A DNA stretch of 57,691 nt, taken from CALLVY01 sp937899855. GTDB taxonomy: Bacteria; Bacteroidota; Bacteroidia; Chitinophagales; Saprospiraceae. Positions 9,864 to 19,484 of this stretch are shown one piece after another. The stretch covers positions 1-57,691 of the forward strand of contig JBCBQC010000036.1 of the NCBI GenBank assembly GCA_039820405.1, read 5' to 3'. Below the pieces are notes generated by a model that saw only the letters and a list, made by a program, of their open reading frames with translations, was not told the DNA's origin and did no database searches. Made by a program: the position numbers and the translations under genes. Numbering within the stretch: position 1 is the stretch's first letter; every line of letters begins with the position of its first letter.

Positions 9864-10571
9864 ATGCGTACTTCATTTCCCTTCTTGTTGATCCTCTTGT
9901 TCGTGCTCGGGCTCCGGCCCGGCACGGCCCAGGATCTACCCACCGCCCTCAAGAAAATGCGCGATCGCTACACCCAAATTCAGCGCTACGGCACCGAGGT
10001 TCAGATCGACATTTACGAGGCGGACCGCCTACTGCAAAGCAAACGCGCCGCCATCAAAAAGGACCAGTACCACAGTTATTATCACCTCGACCGAGTAAAG
10101 ATGCTGCTCAACGATCGCTTTTCCATTTTGGTCAACGATCAGGAAAAGGTCATCGTGATGCACCGCCACGAGGGAAAGTTAAAAAACGTATTCGAAGAGT
10201 GGCGGGGCATGGATCCCGAACAGATTGAGGCCCTCCTCGAAAACTACGAGGACTGGGAATTCGTGGCGCAGGAGGAGGGTCAGCAACATTACCGCCTCTT
10301 CGATGCGGACGGTCTGATCCAGCGGATTGATTTGTTTATCGACGCCGAAGCACATACCCTTCAGCGCTTGGTATACCAGTACCAGTCGCAGGGGGACCTG
10401 GCCGCCAACCGCGTCGTGGTCCAGTACCAAAACCAAAGCTTTGCCCCCCAGTGGTCGGCCAGCACCTTTTCCGAGAAGCAGTTTGTCTACCGCAAGGGCG
10501 GCCAGTGGCATCCCCAGGCCAGCTACCGCGACTACGAATTGATTGAGCCCCGTCCGCTCAGTGACGAATAA
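9864..10571 (+). CDS. Exported protein with possible LolA-like fold, within RHS operon
   Basis: A 235-residue protein. ATG 9864 places a clear signal peptide first (MRTSFPFLLILLFVLGLRPG, then TAQ). The mature part begins with an amphipathic helix (LPTALKKMRDRYTQIQRYG) followed by alternating beta strands carrying pairs such as FSILVNDQEKVIVMHR, HYRLFD, RIDLFID and LQRLVYQYQ. A first helix followed by about ten antiparallel strands is the plan of LolA/LolB-like periplasmic carriers, but I see no family signature, so this is a structural guess. It lies 31 nt after the first RHS gene and 45 nt before the second, so it is part of the same operon and probably helps assembly, export or surface presentation of the RHS proteins. 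Confidence 0.7.
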   Translation: MRTSFPFLLILLFVLGLRPGTAQDLPTALKKMRDRYTQIQRYGTEVQIDIYEADRLLQSKRAAIKKDQYHSYYHLDRVKMLLNDRFSILVNDQEKVIVMHRHEGKLKNVFEEWRGMDPEQIEALLENYEDWEFVAQEEGQQHYRLFDADGLIQRIDLFIDAEAHTLQRLVYQYQSQGDLAANRVVVQYQNQSFAPQWSASTFSEKQFVYRKGGQWHPQASYRDYELIEPRPLSDE

Positions 10572-10616
10572 GCACCCAACTCTCCCTAAATCCCCTTGAT
10601 TAAAAATAAAGCTGTC

Positions 10617-13600
10617 ATGATCCAACGCTATCTCTTTTTGCTCTTCCTGCTCGCTCAGGGCAGTCTCTTTTCCACCGCCCAGGCCCAGCACACGAGCTTT
10701 TACAAGTACCTCAAAAAAAGCGAAATGGAAGAGGCCCTCCTCGACGATCCCTTCCAACAGCACATCGTATTTGACGATCCCTACCAGATCGAAGAGCCCC
10801 TCGATGATGTCGTAGTTGAGCGGGAATTGCTCGTACACCTCATCTACGGCCGGGAAGATTTGAGCGACGTGGCGGGCAATTTCTTTGGCTACCGAGTCGA
10901 CTACGAAGTAACCTACGGCCCCTTCACCATCACCCTTCCCCAACCCGGGAGTCTGGAGATTTACTACCGCCAGGACGAGGGGGTATACCAAGTGGTCAAC
11001 CGCCACGCCTTGGATCATTCACAAGCCAGGCTTCGCATTACCGGAATCTGTCGCATCTACGACGACGGAACGCCCGACCTCTGTCTCAACGGCAGCAATA
11101 CCGACCTGGGCATCGCCGCGGAGGACATCCGTTTGGAGATGGAAATACGCACCCACAAAATTTACGAGATGCAGACCTTCGGCAATAGCCCCGTCCTGTT
11201 CCACGATGCCGAATACATTGAGGGATTGCGCAGCGAAGCCAACCTGGTCTGGGACTTTCGGCCGGGGGATATAGCGTACGAACTGCAATACGTTTTTTGG
11301 GACAGTCGGGCGACGGATAAACCCGCCACCAGCCTACCCGATTACAGTGCCCGGCTCTTTCGAAAGGCCGTTCGGATTGAGACCTGGCACAACAAGTATT
11401 CGCTGGATGCGAGCTACCCCACGGGAACGCTTTATTGTCGGGTGCGGGCCATTGGGCGCTTTACGGGAGGGCCCGACGAATACGAGGCCAAGCGCTACGG
11501 CGCCTGGTCGAACATCCGGGAAATTCCCATCGGAGATGCGGGGACGCTAAAGGCTTTTGAGCCCCAAAAGAACTGGCAATTTAGTACCACCTTTGCGGAG
11601 GAGGGCAAACATAAGAAAGTACTGACATATTACGATGGCGGCCTACGGGGACGGCAAGTCATCACCCAACTCAACGACGAGGAGACCAGTCTGGTGGCCG
11701 AAACCGATTACAGTCTGGAAGGACAGGGGGTCATGAGCATCCTACCCGCCCCGACGAGTATGGGGGAGGATAATTTTTTCTTCAAGGAGAAGTTCAACCA
11801 GGATGCCGAGGGCAATGCTTACGGCTACGACGACTTTGACCGAACGCTGGGGGCCACGGCACTCAGTACGGTAAGTGGGGCGGGACGCTACTACTCGGCC
11901 GACAATGACTTTGGGGGGCTTTACCGCGACTACGTTCCCGACGCGGGGGGCTTTCCCCTCGCCCAGTCGCGCTACCTGCGCGATGCCACCGGCCGGATGG
12001 CAGCACAGGGGGGCGTGGGCGATTTTCACCAACTGGGGCAGGGTCGGGATACCCGCTACTACTACCTCAACGCCAGTGCCACGGAGCTGCACCGCTTGTT
12101 TGGTTCGAACGTCGGCAACAGCAATCACTACAAAAAGAACATCGTCGTGGACCCCAATGGGCAGATCAGCTTATCGTATCAGGACCAGACGGGGAAGGTG
12201 ATTGCTACGGCCCTGGCGGGTACGGCCCCCACCAATGTCAATACCCTGGAGGGGATCCAGTTTGCCAGTACCACCAAGGCCCTGAACGTTCGCGATGCGG
12301 GGACCTCCAACGAGTTGATGAGCCGGAGTAGCAACTACCTGTTCAACGCGCAGGATCCCACCACCTATCACTTTACCTACAACCTGGCTGGTGCCTTTAA
12401 CGAAACCACCATCGCCAACAATTCGTATTGTACCACCTGCGAGTACGAGCTGACCATCTACCTCAAGGATGAATCGGGAGGTTTGGTGAGTTTGACGGAT
12501 GGCAGTGGGGGACAAACGAACGAGATCAAAGAGGTCTATTCCGCGGACGAAGTCACTCAGGCCTGTGATGGTACCACCACCTACCCCACCCCCGACGTAA
12601 TCTTTTCGGCCGTCCTGACCAACGTGGGTACTTACGAGGTCATCAAAGAACTGCGGGTCATCGGTGGTATGCTCGATATTGAGAACCTACAGACCACTAC
12701 CAATCTGACCTTTCCCTCCTTGGAGGACATGCTCGCGCAGGCCATCACGGCCATCGATCTGAGCGATTGCGCCTGGAGTTGTGAATCCTACTGTCACCAG
12801 TGGATCTCCGAAACCTGCCCCGATGCCTGCTTTACCAGCCAAGGCAATCCCAACAGCAATTATTACCTCCAAATGGCGGAGTGCAACCCCGATCGTTGCC
12901 TGAGCGATTTGGAACTCCTGGGCGACAATCCCCTGGCCGAAGCTGCCGCCGCCGAATGCGAAGGCAAACTGGCTCAGATGAAGGCCCAGGTCAGCCCCAA
13001 TGGGGTCTATTACAACGCCAACGACTTAGCGGGCTACCAAGCACTCAGCTTTACGGTGTACGATTCGGAAGGCGTGAGTTTTGACATCACCAATGGCCAG
13101 ATCAGCGTCAACGATCCGGGGTACGACCCCAATCGCCCCTTGTACCTGACCGATCAAAATACCGGAATTTCACATTCCGTCAATGACGCCAATGACTTTT
13201 ACAACCAGTTTCTCTTCGCCGCACCCTACTGGCAAGAACAGTGGGCCAGCACCTTGGTGGAAGAGCACCAGGAATACTGTCTGTATCAACACTGCGTGGA
13301 TATCAATACGGACGAGTGGAATGGCGTATCCAGTCAGGCCTTTGACCTCAAGTTGGCTCGGGCCACCGGCTGGGAAGAGCTCGGCGTCACCGAGACCTGG
13401 TCCGTTGGCAATGCCACGAACTTTGTTGACGCCATCATCAACTTGGATCCCGTCCAGTCCCTGAATGATGCGGGGAACTACCAGCATCCGCTCGGCAGCT
13501 GTCCGCCACCGCCGGGCTCCGCCACTTCGCCCTCCTATTCGGAAGCGCTTGCGAATAAGTTGATGAAATACATCGATGATTCCAATGGACAGTTGATTTC

Positions 13601-16600
13601 CATCATCGAACTGGCCGAAAACTACATCACGGACCAGAGCGATCCCGGTATGAATGGCGACCCCGACGAGCCCTACTACAATGCGACTCCGGAGGAGTTG
13701 GATCTGGTGCGTTGGCAAATTTTTCGGGGGGCCTACGCCGATGTCAAGGAGCGTTTGTTGTGGACTTGCTTAGACGATAACGCCTGTCCGTTACTGCCCG
13801 ATACGGATCCCAACGCCATTTTCCGCATCGCTCCCGACCTGCCGGAGAATAGTACGCAGGGGGAGATCGACAGCTGGTTCAGCAACAATGCCCAGCCCTT
13901 TTGTGAAGACGTCTGCGCCGGGCAAGCTGACTTTTGGCTCCTACAGATTGAGACTTACTTATTCGGGCAATGCAACGTCAGCCCCATCAGCTGGGCGGTG
14001 GATCGGCAAAATGCTTACGACTTACTGCTAAGTTTTTGTACCGGTGGTTGTACCCAGACCGAAATCGGCAACTCCCTAATCGTCGAAATCTTGGCCGAGG
14101 ACCTGAGCAATGACCCCGATCTGATTGCCTTGAGTAATATCCTAGACAACTACGATAATGCCTGTCCCGGTGCTCCCCTAGACGAGGTCATTACCGAGTA
14201 TACGGACTATACTTTTGCGCTGCCCACCGCTTGTTTGCAGACCATCATCCAGAGTACCAACGACAATATCCTTCCCGAGGCGGGCAATTCCACGGCGTTT
14301 GTTTACGTATTGCTCTCCACTGATCCCGACTACGGCTGCTACCAGGCCATCCAGAGCCCCACGAATGGCGGACACATTATTTTCGTCACCCAGCCCGACT
14401 TCGACTGCCCCACCAAATCGCACACCATCGCTTTTGGCGATGCCAATGGCAATCCCATCGCCCTGAGCGACCTCGACCTGCTGGATATCGAGACCTTGAT
14501 CTACACCGGGCTGCCCGATGATTACCCGGGCAGCAGTACGCTCAACCTGGAGGCCAGCCATTACTCTGGCTTCTCGATGGAGGTACAGTTCAGTCCGGCG
14601 GCGGGAGGCGGTACGGTTCAGGCCTACCTCTTCAACTACACCCTGGGCGATTGTTTCGGCACCGCCATCAGCACCTTCCAACAGGAGCTGACCGATTGCC
14701 AGGAGTACCTCGAAGCCCAAGTCACCGCCGAAGTGACCGCCGTGTGGCAGGCAGAGGTCGATCAAATCTTATCGGAGTACTACAACAGCCAGTTGAGCTG
14801 TTCGAGTGAGCTTGGCGAACAATTCTCGGTACGCTACGAAGATGCGGAATACCACTATACGCTTTACTACCACGACCAAGCCGGCAACCTCGTACAGACC
14901 GTTCCCCCCAATGGCGTCCAGCCCCTATCGGATGCCGCCTTCGATGACTACGGCAACTGGGATGGCATCTCGGAACCCGGGCACCAAATTAACCCCAGCC
15001 CGGATCACCGGACGGTGTACCGCTACAATAGTTTGGAGCAGATCGTGGAAAAACGAACACCAGATGCGGGGGAGAGCATTCTGTACTACAACGAAGCCAG
15101 TCAGTTGCGTTTTTCACAAAACGCTCGCCAAGCTGGTGATGAGCACTGGTCCTACACCAAATACGACCAACGAGGAAGAATGATCGAGAACGGACAGCTC
15201 CAGTACCAGAGCAGCGCCAGCTCGACAACGCCGAGTGAATCGGAGATTAATGATCCTTCTTTTCCCACGGTGAACCCCGCCAACGATTACAGCCTCGGCC
15301 ACCGCATTGAGATGATCTACGATATTCCAACGGGTAACCAAAGCGTCTTTGCTCAGGAATACCTACGGAGCCGCGTTTCACAAACCAAGCGCAGTGGTAT
15401 TGAGACCCGTTATTCCTACGATGCCCACGGCAACGTCAAGTCACAGGAAAACTTTATCACGGGCTTGGGTCGCAAACGCACTGATTACGAGTACGATCAG
15501 ATCAGTGGGAACATCAACGAAATCGCCTACCAGATGGGGGTCAAAGATGCTTTTTACCACCACTACGAATACGATGCAGATAATCGTCTGACCCACGTCC
15601 ATACTTCCGACGATGGCCTGCTTTGGGAAAACGATGCTCGCTATTTTTATTACCTCCACGGTCCGCTAGCCAGATGTGAACTAGGACAGGATAAGGTACA
15701 AGGCATGGATCACTACTACACGATTCACGATTGGATCAAAGGAGTGAACATCCCCAATACTGCGGGGACTACGGGTGATCCCGGCAGCGATGGTGATGCG
15801 GGCATCAATCGCTACCACGCTTATGACGAAATGGCCTATACCCTGGGCTATTATAAAGAAGATTACCAAGCCATTAACTCCAGTCTCAATCAGGCCGTCC
15901 TGCAAAGCAGTACCTGGGATCAATTTACCGACGATGCCCTGGGGGTCCGAGCCAACGGTGGTGTGGCGGGCTTATTCAACGGCAACATTTCCTGGATGAT
16001 TTCGGACCTCCGCCAGTTTAACCAAAGCGGCGTAGAAGGTACGCAGGCCATGCTCTACCAGTACGACCAACTGCACCGAATCACCAATGCCTTTAGTTAC
16101 GAGATCAGCAACAATACGGGCAGCCTGACTTGGTCACACAACGGTAACTACGATACCCAATATCGCTACGACAGCAATGGCAATTTACTGAACCTCCAGC
16201 GCCGGGGTCCCCTTTCCACCCAGTGGATGGATGATTTGAGCTATACCTACGGAGCCAATACGGGCGGTCCCAACCGCTTGAGTCACGTCAACGAAAATTC
16301 GAGCATCGCCTGGTCGACCTACGACAACGATGTGGAGAACCAGGGAGCAGACAACTACGGCTACGATGAGATCGGCAATTTGATCCGGGACAATTCGGAG
16401 CAGATCAGTCAGATCAATTGGACGCCCGAAGGGAAGGTGTCGCAGGTGAAGTTTAACGCCCTCGGTCACGCAGCGGGGAAGAAGAATATTGAATACCGCT
16501 ACGATGCACAGGGTAACCGGCTGAAGAAGAGTCTGATCGAAGTCACTTACATTGGTGGTGGTGGCATTACGACGGAAACGGTGGAGGAACAGTTTTATTC

Positions 16601-17984
16601 CCGAGGACCGGACGGTACCCTTTTGGCCTTGTACACTTACCGGGAGCAAGACGAGACTTTACGTCAGGAGGAAGTGCCCATTTACGGCAGTAAACGCCTG
16701 GGATTACAACGCTTTACGGATCGGATCATGAATGTGGATGGGGGCAGTCCGGCTTTGTTGGAACAACGGCGGGGAGATAAGGTCTTTGAGCTGAATAATC
16801 ACTTGGGCAATACTTTAGCAACGGTAAGCGACCAGAAACACGGAGTGGATGTAGGCCCGGCGGGGGATGCGGATTGGTATCTGGCCACGCCGCAGAGTGG
16901 TAGCGATTACTACCCGTTTGGATTGGCGATGGCGGGTCGGCGGGCCAGTGCGGACGATTACCGCTACGGTTTTAACGGCAAGGAAAATGACCGAGATTGG
17001 GGAACGAAGTGGATTCAGGATTATGGCTTTAGGCTGTACAATCCGAGTATCGCCAAGTTCTTGAGTGTGGATCCGTTGACGGCGGAGTACCCTTGGTATA
17101 CGCCTTACCAGTTTGCGGGGAATATGCCGATAGTTGCAATCGATCTGGATGGATTGGAGCCTAATTTAAGTACTACCAGTGAGGAAAATGAGAATGGAGT
17201 CTACGCAGTAGATGAAGTCAGCTTTGACCAAACCTCTAGTAAAAGTAATGCAACTTTTACCATGGGAGGGTTTAGGTTTCATGGCTATCAAGATGATGCA
17301 GGTAATGAATTCTTCATTGCATCTAGGTATGATGAACGTCTAGACGAAGTTGATGGACTTGGGACAACTTACCAACTAGCCTACGTTGTTAAGCCCGAAG
17401 GGCTTGGATATTTCATAGAGAACATAGATGATCTATTCACCAAAAGCGAATACCAACATTGTTACAACTGGGCCTACGGTAGAATGGATAATACGGAGGT
17501 TGGAAGATTCTGGAAACATTACATATTCGGGAGGCTCACCCAAAACCTCTTCAGAGTTGGAGGAAAGGTTTTTAAAATACCTTTTAGACGCTCTAAGCTC
17601 AAGTTCGAAGGACCAGGAGCAGCACCTGCCGGATTCACGAATAAATACAACTGGAATTGGAGAAGTGCTCCTACATTTGGCCATACTTTTAAAACGCATG
17701 GTCAGGGAAGTAAAAATACCAGAAGTTTGCTAAGCCGTGCCAATAGTCCCAATAAAAGTGATGAACAAGGGCAGTGGTTGAATAATGAAGCCGCGGCCAA
17801 ATGGATTCAGCAAAAATTTGAAAACAATTTGTTAGTTCCTGGATTTGCAAAGGACTTTGCAGATATACCAGCTGGACTCGGACAAGTAATTCATAAAAGT
17901 GGTAGGATTGTACCCGCAACGGGTGCTCGAATTGTAGTGAACTCTCATGGAAAAATTAGTGCTTTTCCAATTCTCATTAAGTGA
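10617..17984 (+). CDS. RHS repeat protein with C-terminal toxin-like tip (polymorphic toxin)
   Basis: A 2455-residue protein. ATG 10617 is preferred to the TTG at 10596 because it starts the signal peptide directly (IQRYLFLLFLLAQGSLFS). Residues about 320-380 resemble the DUF6443-type opening of Bacteroidota RHS proteins (VLTYYDGGLRGRQVITQLND). A long Cys-rich section follows (about 690-1400), then YD repeats (about 1395-2030; for example YRYDSNGNLLNLQRRG). The RHS-associated core lies near 2080-2182: YPFGLAMAGRR, YGFNGKENDRDW, DYGFRLYNPSIAKFLSVDPL and NMPIVAIDLDGLEP. The last 273 residues are the variable tip. It contains FGHTFKTHGQG with His2356 and His2361, a QGQWLNNEAAAKWIQQKF helix and the closing strands VPATGARIVVN and KISAFPI, which resembles compact BECR-type or RNase-A-like nuclease toxins. 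Activity is inferred. DNA from about 17160 on is AT-rich compared with the rest. The probable immunity gene is 30 nt downstream. Confidence 0.9.
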   Translation: MIQRYLFLLFLLAQGSLFSTAQAQHTSFYKYLKKSEMEEALLDDPFQQHIVFDDPYQIEEPLDDVVVERELLVHLIYGREDLSDVAGNFFGYRVDYEVTYGPFTITLPQPGSLEIYYRQDEGVYQVVNRHALDHSQARLRITGICRIYDDGTPDLCLNGSNTDLGIAAEDIRLEMEIRTHKIYEMQTFGNSPVLFHDAEYIEGLRSEANLVWDFRPGDIAYELQYVFWDSRATDKPATSLPDYSARLFRKAVRIETWHNKYSLDASYPTGTLYCRVRAIGRFTGGPDEYEAKRYGAWSNIREIPIGDAGTLKAFEPQKNWQFSTTFAEEGKHKKVLTYYDGGLRGRQVITQLNDEETSLVAETDYSLEGQGVMSILPAPTSMGEDNFFFKEKFNQDAEGNAYGYDDFDRTLGATALSTVSGAGRYYSADNDFGGLYRDYVPDAGGFPLAQSRYLRDATGRMAAQGGVGDFHQLGQGRDTRYYYLNASATELHRLFGSNVGNSNHYKKNIVVDPNGQISLSYQDQTGKVIATALAGTAPTNVNTLEGIQFASTTKALNVRDAGTSNELMSRSSNYLFNAQDPTTYHFTYNLAGAFNETTIANNSYCTTCEYELTIYLKDESGGLVSLTDGSGGQTNEIKEVYSADEVTQACDGTTTYPTPDVIFSAVLTNVGTYEVIKELRVIGGMLDIENLQTTTNLTFPSLEDMLAQAITAIDLSDCAWSCESYCHQWISETCPDACFTSQGNPNSNYYLQMAECNPDRCLSDLELLGDNPLAEAAAAECEGKLAQMKAQVSPNGVYYNANDLAGYQALSFTVYDSEGVSFDITNGQISVNDPGYDPNRPLYLTDQNTGISHSVNDANDFYNQFLFAAPYWQEQWASTLVEEHQEYCLYQHCVDINTDEWNGVSSQAFDLKLARATGWEELGVTETWSVGNATNFVDAIINLDPVQSLNDAGNYQHPLGSCPPPPGSATSPSYSEALANKLMKYIDDSNGQLISIIELAENYITDQSDPGMNGDPDEPYYNATPEELDLVRWQIFRGAYADVKERLLWTCLDDNACPLLPDTDPNAIFRIAPDLPENSTQGEIDSWFSNNAQPFCEDVCAGQADFWLLQIETYLFGQCNVSPISWAVDRQNAYDLLLSFCTGGCTQTEIGNSLIVEILAEDLSNDPDLIALSNILDNYDNACPGAPLDEVITEYTDYTFALPTACLQTIIQSTNDNILPEAGNSTAFVYVLLSTDPDYGCYQAIQSPTNGGHIIFVTQPDFDCPTKSHTIAFGDANGNPIALSDLDLLDIETLIYTGLPDDYPGSSTLNLEASHYSGFSMEVQFSPAAGGGTVQAYLFNYTLGDCFGTAISTFQQELTDCQEYLEAQVTAEVTAVWQAEVDQILSEYYNSQLSCSSELGEQFSVRYEDAEYHYTLYYHDQAGNLVQTVPPNGVQPLSDAAFDDYGNWDGISEPGHQINPSPDHRTVYRYNSLEQIVEKRTPDAGESILYYNEASQLRFSQNARQAGDEHWSYTKYDQRGRMIENGQLQYQSSASSTTPSESEINDPSFPTVNPANDYSLGHRIEMIYDIPTGNQSVFAQEYLRSRVSQTKRSGIETRYSYDAHGNVKSQENFITGLGRKRTDYEYDQISGNINEIAYQMGVKDAFYHHYEYDADNRLTHVHTSDDGLLWENDARYFYYLHGPLARCELGQDKVQGMDHYYTIHDWIKGVNIPNTAGTTGDPGSDGDAGINRYHAYDEMAYTLGYYKEDYQAINSSLNQAVLQSSTWDQFTDDALGVRANGGVAGLFNGNISWMISDLRQFNQSGVEGTQAMLYQYDQLHRITNAFSYEISNNTGSLTWSHNGNYDTQYRYDSNGNLLNLQRRGPLSTQWMDDLSYTYGANTGGPNRLSHVNENSSIAWSTYDNDVENQGADNYGYDEIGNLIRDNSEQISQINWTPEGKVSQVKFNALGHAAGKKNIEYRYDAQGNRLKKSLIEVTYIGGGGITTETVEEQFYSRGPDGTLLALYTYREQDETLRQEEVPIYGSKRLGLQRFTDRIMNVDGGSPALLEQRRGDKVFELNNHLGNTLATVSDQKHGVDVGPAGDADWYLATPQSGSDYYPFGLAMAGRRASADDYRYGFNGKENDRDWGTKWIQDYGFRLYNPSIAKFLSVDPLTAEYPWYTPYQFAGNMPIVAIDLDGLEPNLSTTSEENENGVYAVDEVSFDQTSSKSNATFTMGGFRFHGYQDDAGNEFFIASRYDERLDEVDGLGTTYQLAYVVKPEGLGYFIENIDDLFTKSEYQHCYNWAYGRMDNTEVGRFWKHYIFGRLTQNLFRVGGKVFKIPFRRSKLKFEGPGAAPAGFTNKYNWNWRSAPTFGHTFKTHGQGSKNTRSLLSRANSPNKSDEQGQWLNNEAAAKWIQQKFENNLLVPGFAKDFADIPAGLGQVIHKSGRIVPATGARIVVNSHGKISAFPILIK

Positions 17985-18014
17985 TGTTATCTTTCTGAAC
18001 AAAACTGTTATTTC

Positions 18015-18515
18015 GTGAGGTACTTCTTAGAAAATACTGATAGGCTTCAATCTTCCGATGCTACGTTCATCTACGACCCAGAATTGAGTGATTTTTCATC
18101 AGTGAGTAGTGACATCGCACATTTTCTAAAAGAACAGAAAGTCATTTTCAAATTAGAACTGAACGGAATTTCGATTCCAGTTGGGTTGTGGGGAGATTTT
18201 CCATATTTTCTAGACGCTTTTGAAGGTTATGCTGAATTCCTCTTCGATGATGAAACTGATGATTATTCGATTTTTCTCTTGGAGCAAGGGATAGAGACCG
18301 TGATTCATCTCGACAAACTTGATAAGCACACAAGGATATCAGAGCATAAATTCTTACGAGGCACCTATCTTAAACCTCTGGAATCACTAAAATCAGATGC
18401 AACAAATTTCTTCTACCATCTGAATGAATTGGTTGAACAAAATATTCCTTCTGTTGCAAGGGAGCACTTGTACACTACCTGGAAAGAAAATCTTTATAAT
18501 CTACTACCGCGTTAA
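18015..18515 (+). CDS. Probable immunity protein for the RHS toxin tip
   Basis: A 166-residue acidic protein with no signal peptide and no family that I recognise. It begins at GTG 18015; the same frame is closed by the toxin's own TGA upstream and has no ATG before this point. Visible features are a strand-rich middle (VIFKLELNGISIPVGLWGDF), a very acidic stretch (EFLFDDETDDYSIFLLEQG) and a helical C-terminus. It starts 30 nt after the toxin stop, shares the toxin tip's AT-rich composition, and is the last gene before a strong terminator. That position is where the cognate antitoxin sits in RHS and CDI loci. The acidic character suits binding to a basic nuclease tip. The role is inferred from context. 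Confidence 0.7.
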   Translation: MRYFLENTDRLQSSDATFIYDPELSDFSSVSSDIAHFLKEQKVIFKLELNGISIPVGLWGDFPYFLDAFEGYAEFLFDDETDDYSIFLLEQGIETVIHLDKLDKHTRISEHKFLRGTYLKPLESLKSDATNFFYHLNELVEQNIPSVAREHLYTTWKENLYNLLPR

Positions 18516-18527
18516 AATAATATTTCA

Positions 18528-18556
18528 GAAGCCCCGGCCCCACCCGCCGGGGCTTC
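18528..18556 (+). terminator. Intrinsic terminator of the RHS operon
   Basis: A perfect 11-bp stem, GAAGCCCCGGC with GCCGGGGCTTC, closes a 7-nt loop (CCCACCC) 12 nt after the stop of the immunity gene. A short pyrimidine run (CCTTTTCCCC) follows. It is the first strong hairpin after the RHS operon. Confidence 0.8.
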
Positions 18557-18661
18557 CCTTTTCCCCACCAACTCCACCCACCCCACAAAAAAATCCCCCT
18601 CCCCAGGAATCATCCCGCCCCCAAAACCGTTGTAAGACATCATCAGCCAACAAAGTCCATC

Positions 18662-19207
18662 ATGCACTACGTCATCCTCGACCTCGAAGCCACCTGCTGG
18701 GACCAATGGGACCGCCGCGACAACGAAACCATCGAAATCGGTGCCCTCCTCATCGACGAAGAACAAAACATCCTATCCGAATTCGAACAATTCGTCCGGC
18801 CCCTCAAATACCCCGCCCTCAGTACATTCTGTACGGACCTCACCTCCATCCAGCAAAGCGACGTCGACCAAGCCCCCTATTTCCACACCGCCATCGAAGC
18901 CTTTAAAAATTGGTTCGGCTACGGCCAACACGACTACCTCCTCTGCTCCTGGGGCTTCTACGACCGCAAACAATTCGAAAGCGACTGCCAACTCCACGGC
19001 CTCCCCACCGATTGGCTCCACCCCCACATCAGCCTCAAACACCAGTACGCCCAAATCAAAGGCCTACGCCGCCCCATCGGCATGAAACGAGCCCTCGCCC
19101 AAGAAGGCCTCCCCCTCGAAGGCTTCCACCACCGCGGCATCGACGACGCCCGCAACATCAGCAAAATCTTCCTCCGCTACTTCAATGACTGGCAACCCAT
19201 GCCTTAA
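18662..19207 (+). CDS. DEDDh-family 3'-5' exonuclease (RNase T/ERI1-like)
   Basis: A 181-residue cytosolic protein that is a complete single exonuclease domain. All three Exo motifs can be seen. Motif I is ILDLEATCW with Asp7 and Glu9. The middle acidic residue lies in CSWGFYDRKQF. Motif III is FHHRGIDDARN, where His157 and Asp162 have the H-x4-D spacing of the DEDDh group. NETIEIGALLIDEE after motif I is the usual metal-site strand. The order and length match the ERI1/KapD-like branch of the RNase T superfamily, which trims 3' ends of RNA or DNA with two metal ions. The substrate cannot be told from sequence. The gene stands alone after the RHS terminator and shares no operon with it. Confidence 0.9.
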   Translation: MHYVILDLEATCWDQWDRRDNETIEIGALLIDEEQNILSEFEQFVRPLKYPALSTFCTDLTSIQQSDVDQAPYFHTAIEAFKNWFGYGQHDYLLCSWGFYDRKQFESDCQLHGLPTDWLHPHISLKHQYAQIKGLRRPIGMKRALAQEGLPLEGFHHRGIDDARNISKIFLRYFNDWQPMP

Positions 19208-19212
19208 CCCCC

Positions 19213-19258
19213 TCCTCTCTCTCCTCTCTCTCCTCTCTCTCCTCTCTCTCCTCTCTCC
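19213..19258. repeat. CT-rich tandem repeat (9-nt unit)
   Basis: About five copies of the unit CTCTCTCCT follow each other just after the exonuclease stop codon. The strand is purely pyrimidine over this stretch, a typical slippage-prone microsatellite. Confidence 0.8.
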
Positions 19259-19296
19259 GCGCAACTCCGCGAAACTCCGCGAAACTCTGCGAAACC
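19258..19296. repeat. 10-nt tandem repeat
   Basis: About three and a half copies of the unit GAAACTCCGC, the first with GC in place of GA and the third with TG in place of CG. It directly abuts the CT-rich array. Confidence 0.65.
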
Positions 19297-19476
19297 CTCC
19301 GCCCCCCAAGTCCCCCAGGCCCCCAAATCCCCCAAGTCTCTCAAACCCCACACATCCTTCCGCCCCCTCCACCCCCCAAAGAATAATATTCCGAATCCCC
19401 CTCACCCATCTCCCCCCCGGATAAAATACCACCAAAACCAAGCAATCCAGCAGTAGCTCCCCCCCAACGAATCGCC

Positions 19477-19484
19477 TACTTTTG
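19477..19484 (+). promoter_or_regulatory. Possible -7 box (TAnnTTTG)
   Basis: TACTTTTG matches the Bacteroidota -7 consensus TAnnTTTG and lies 84 nt before the ATG at 19568. No good TTG -33 element is seen at the usual distance, so support is partial. Confidence 0.35.

Noticed and set aside
18424..18906. Plus-strand frame running from the immunity gene over the terminator into the exonuclease
   Set aside because: It crosses a strong terminator and becomes Pro/His/Arg-rich, a by-product of C-rich DNA.
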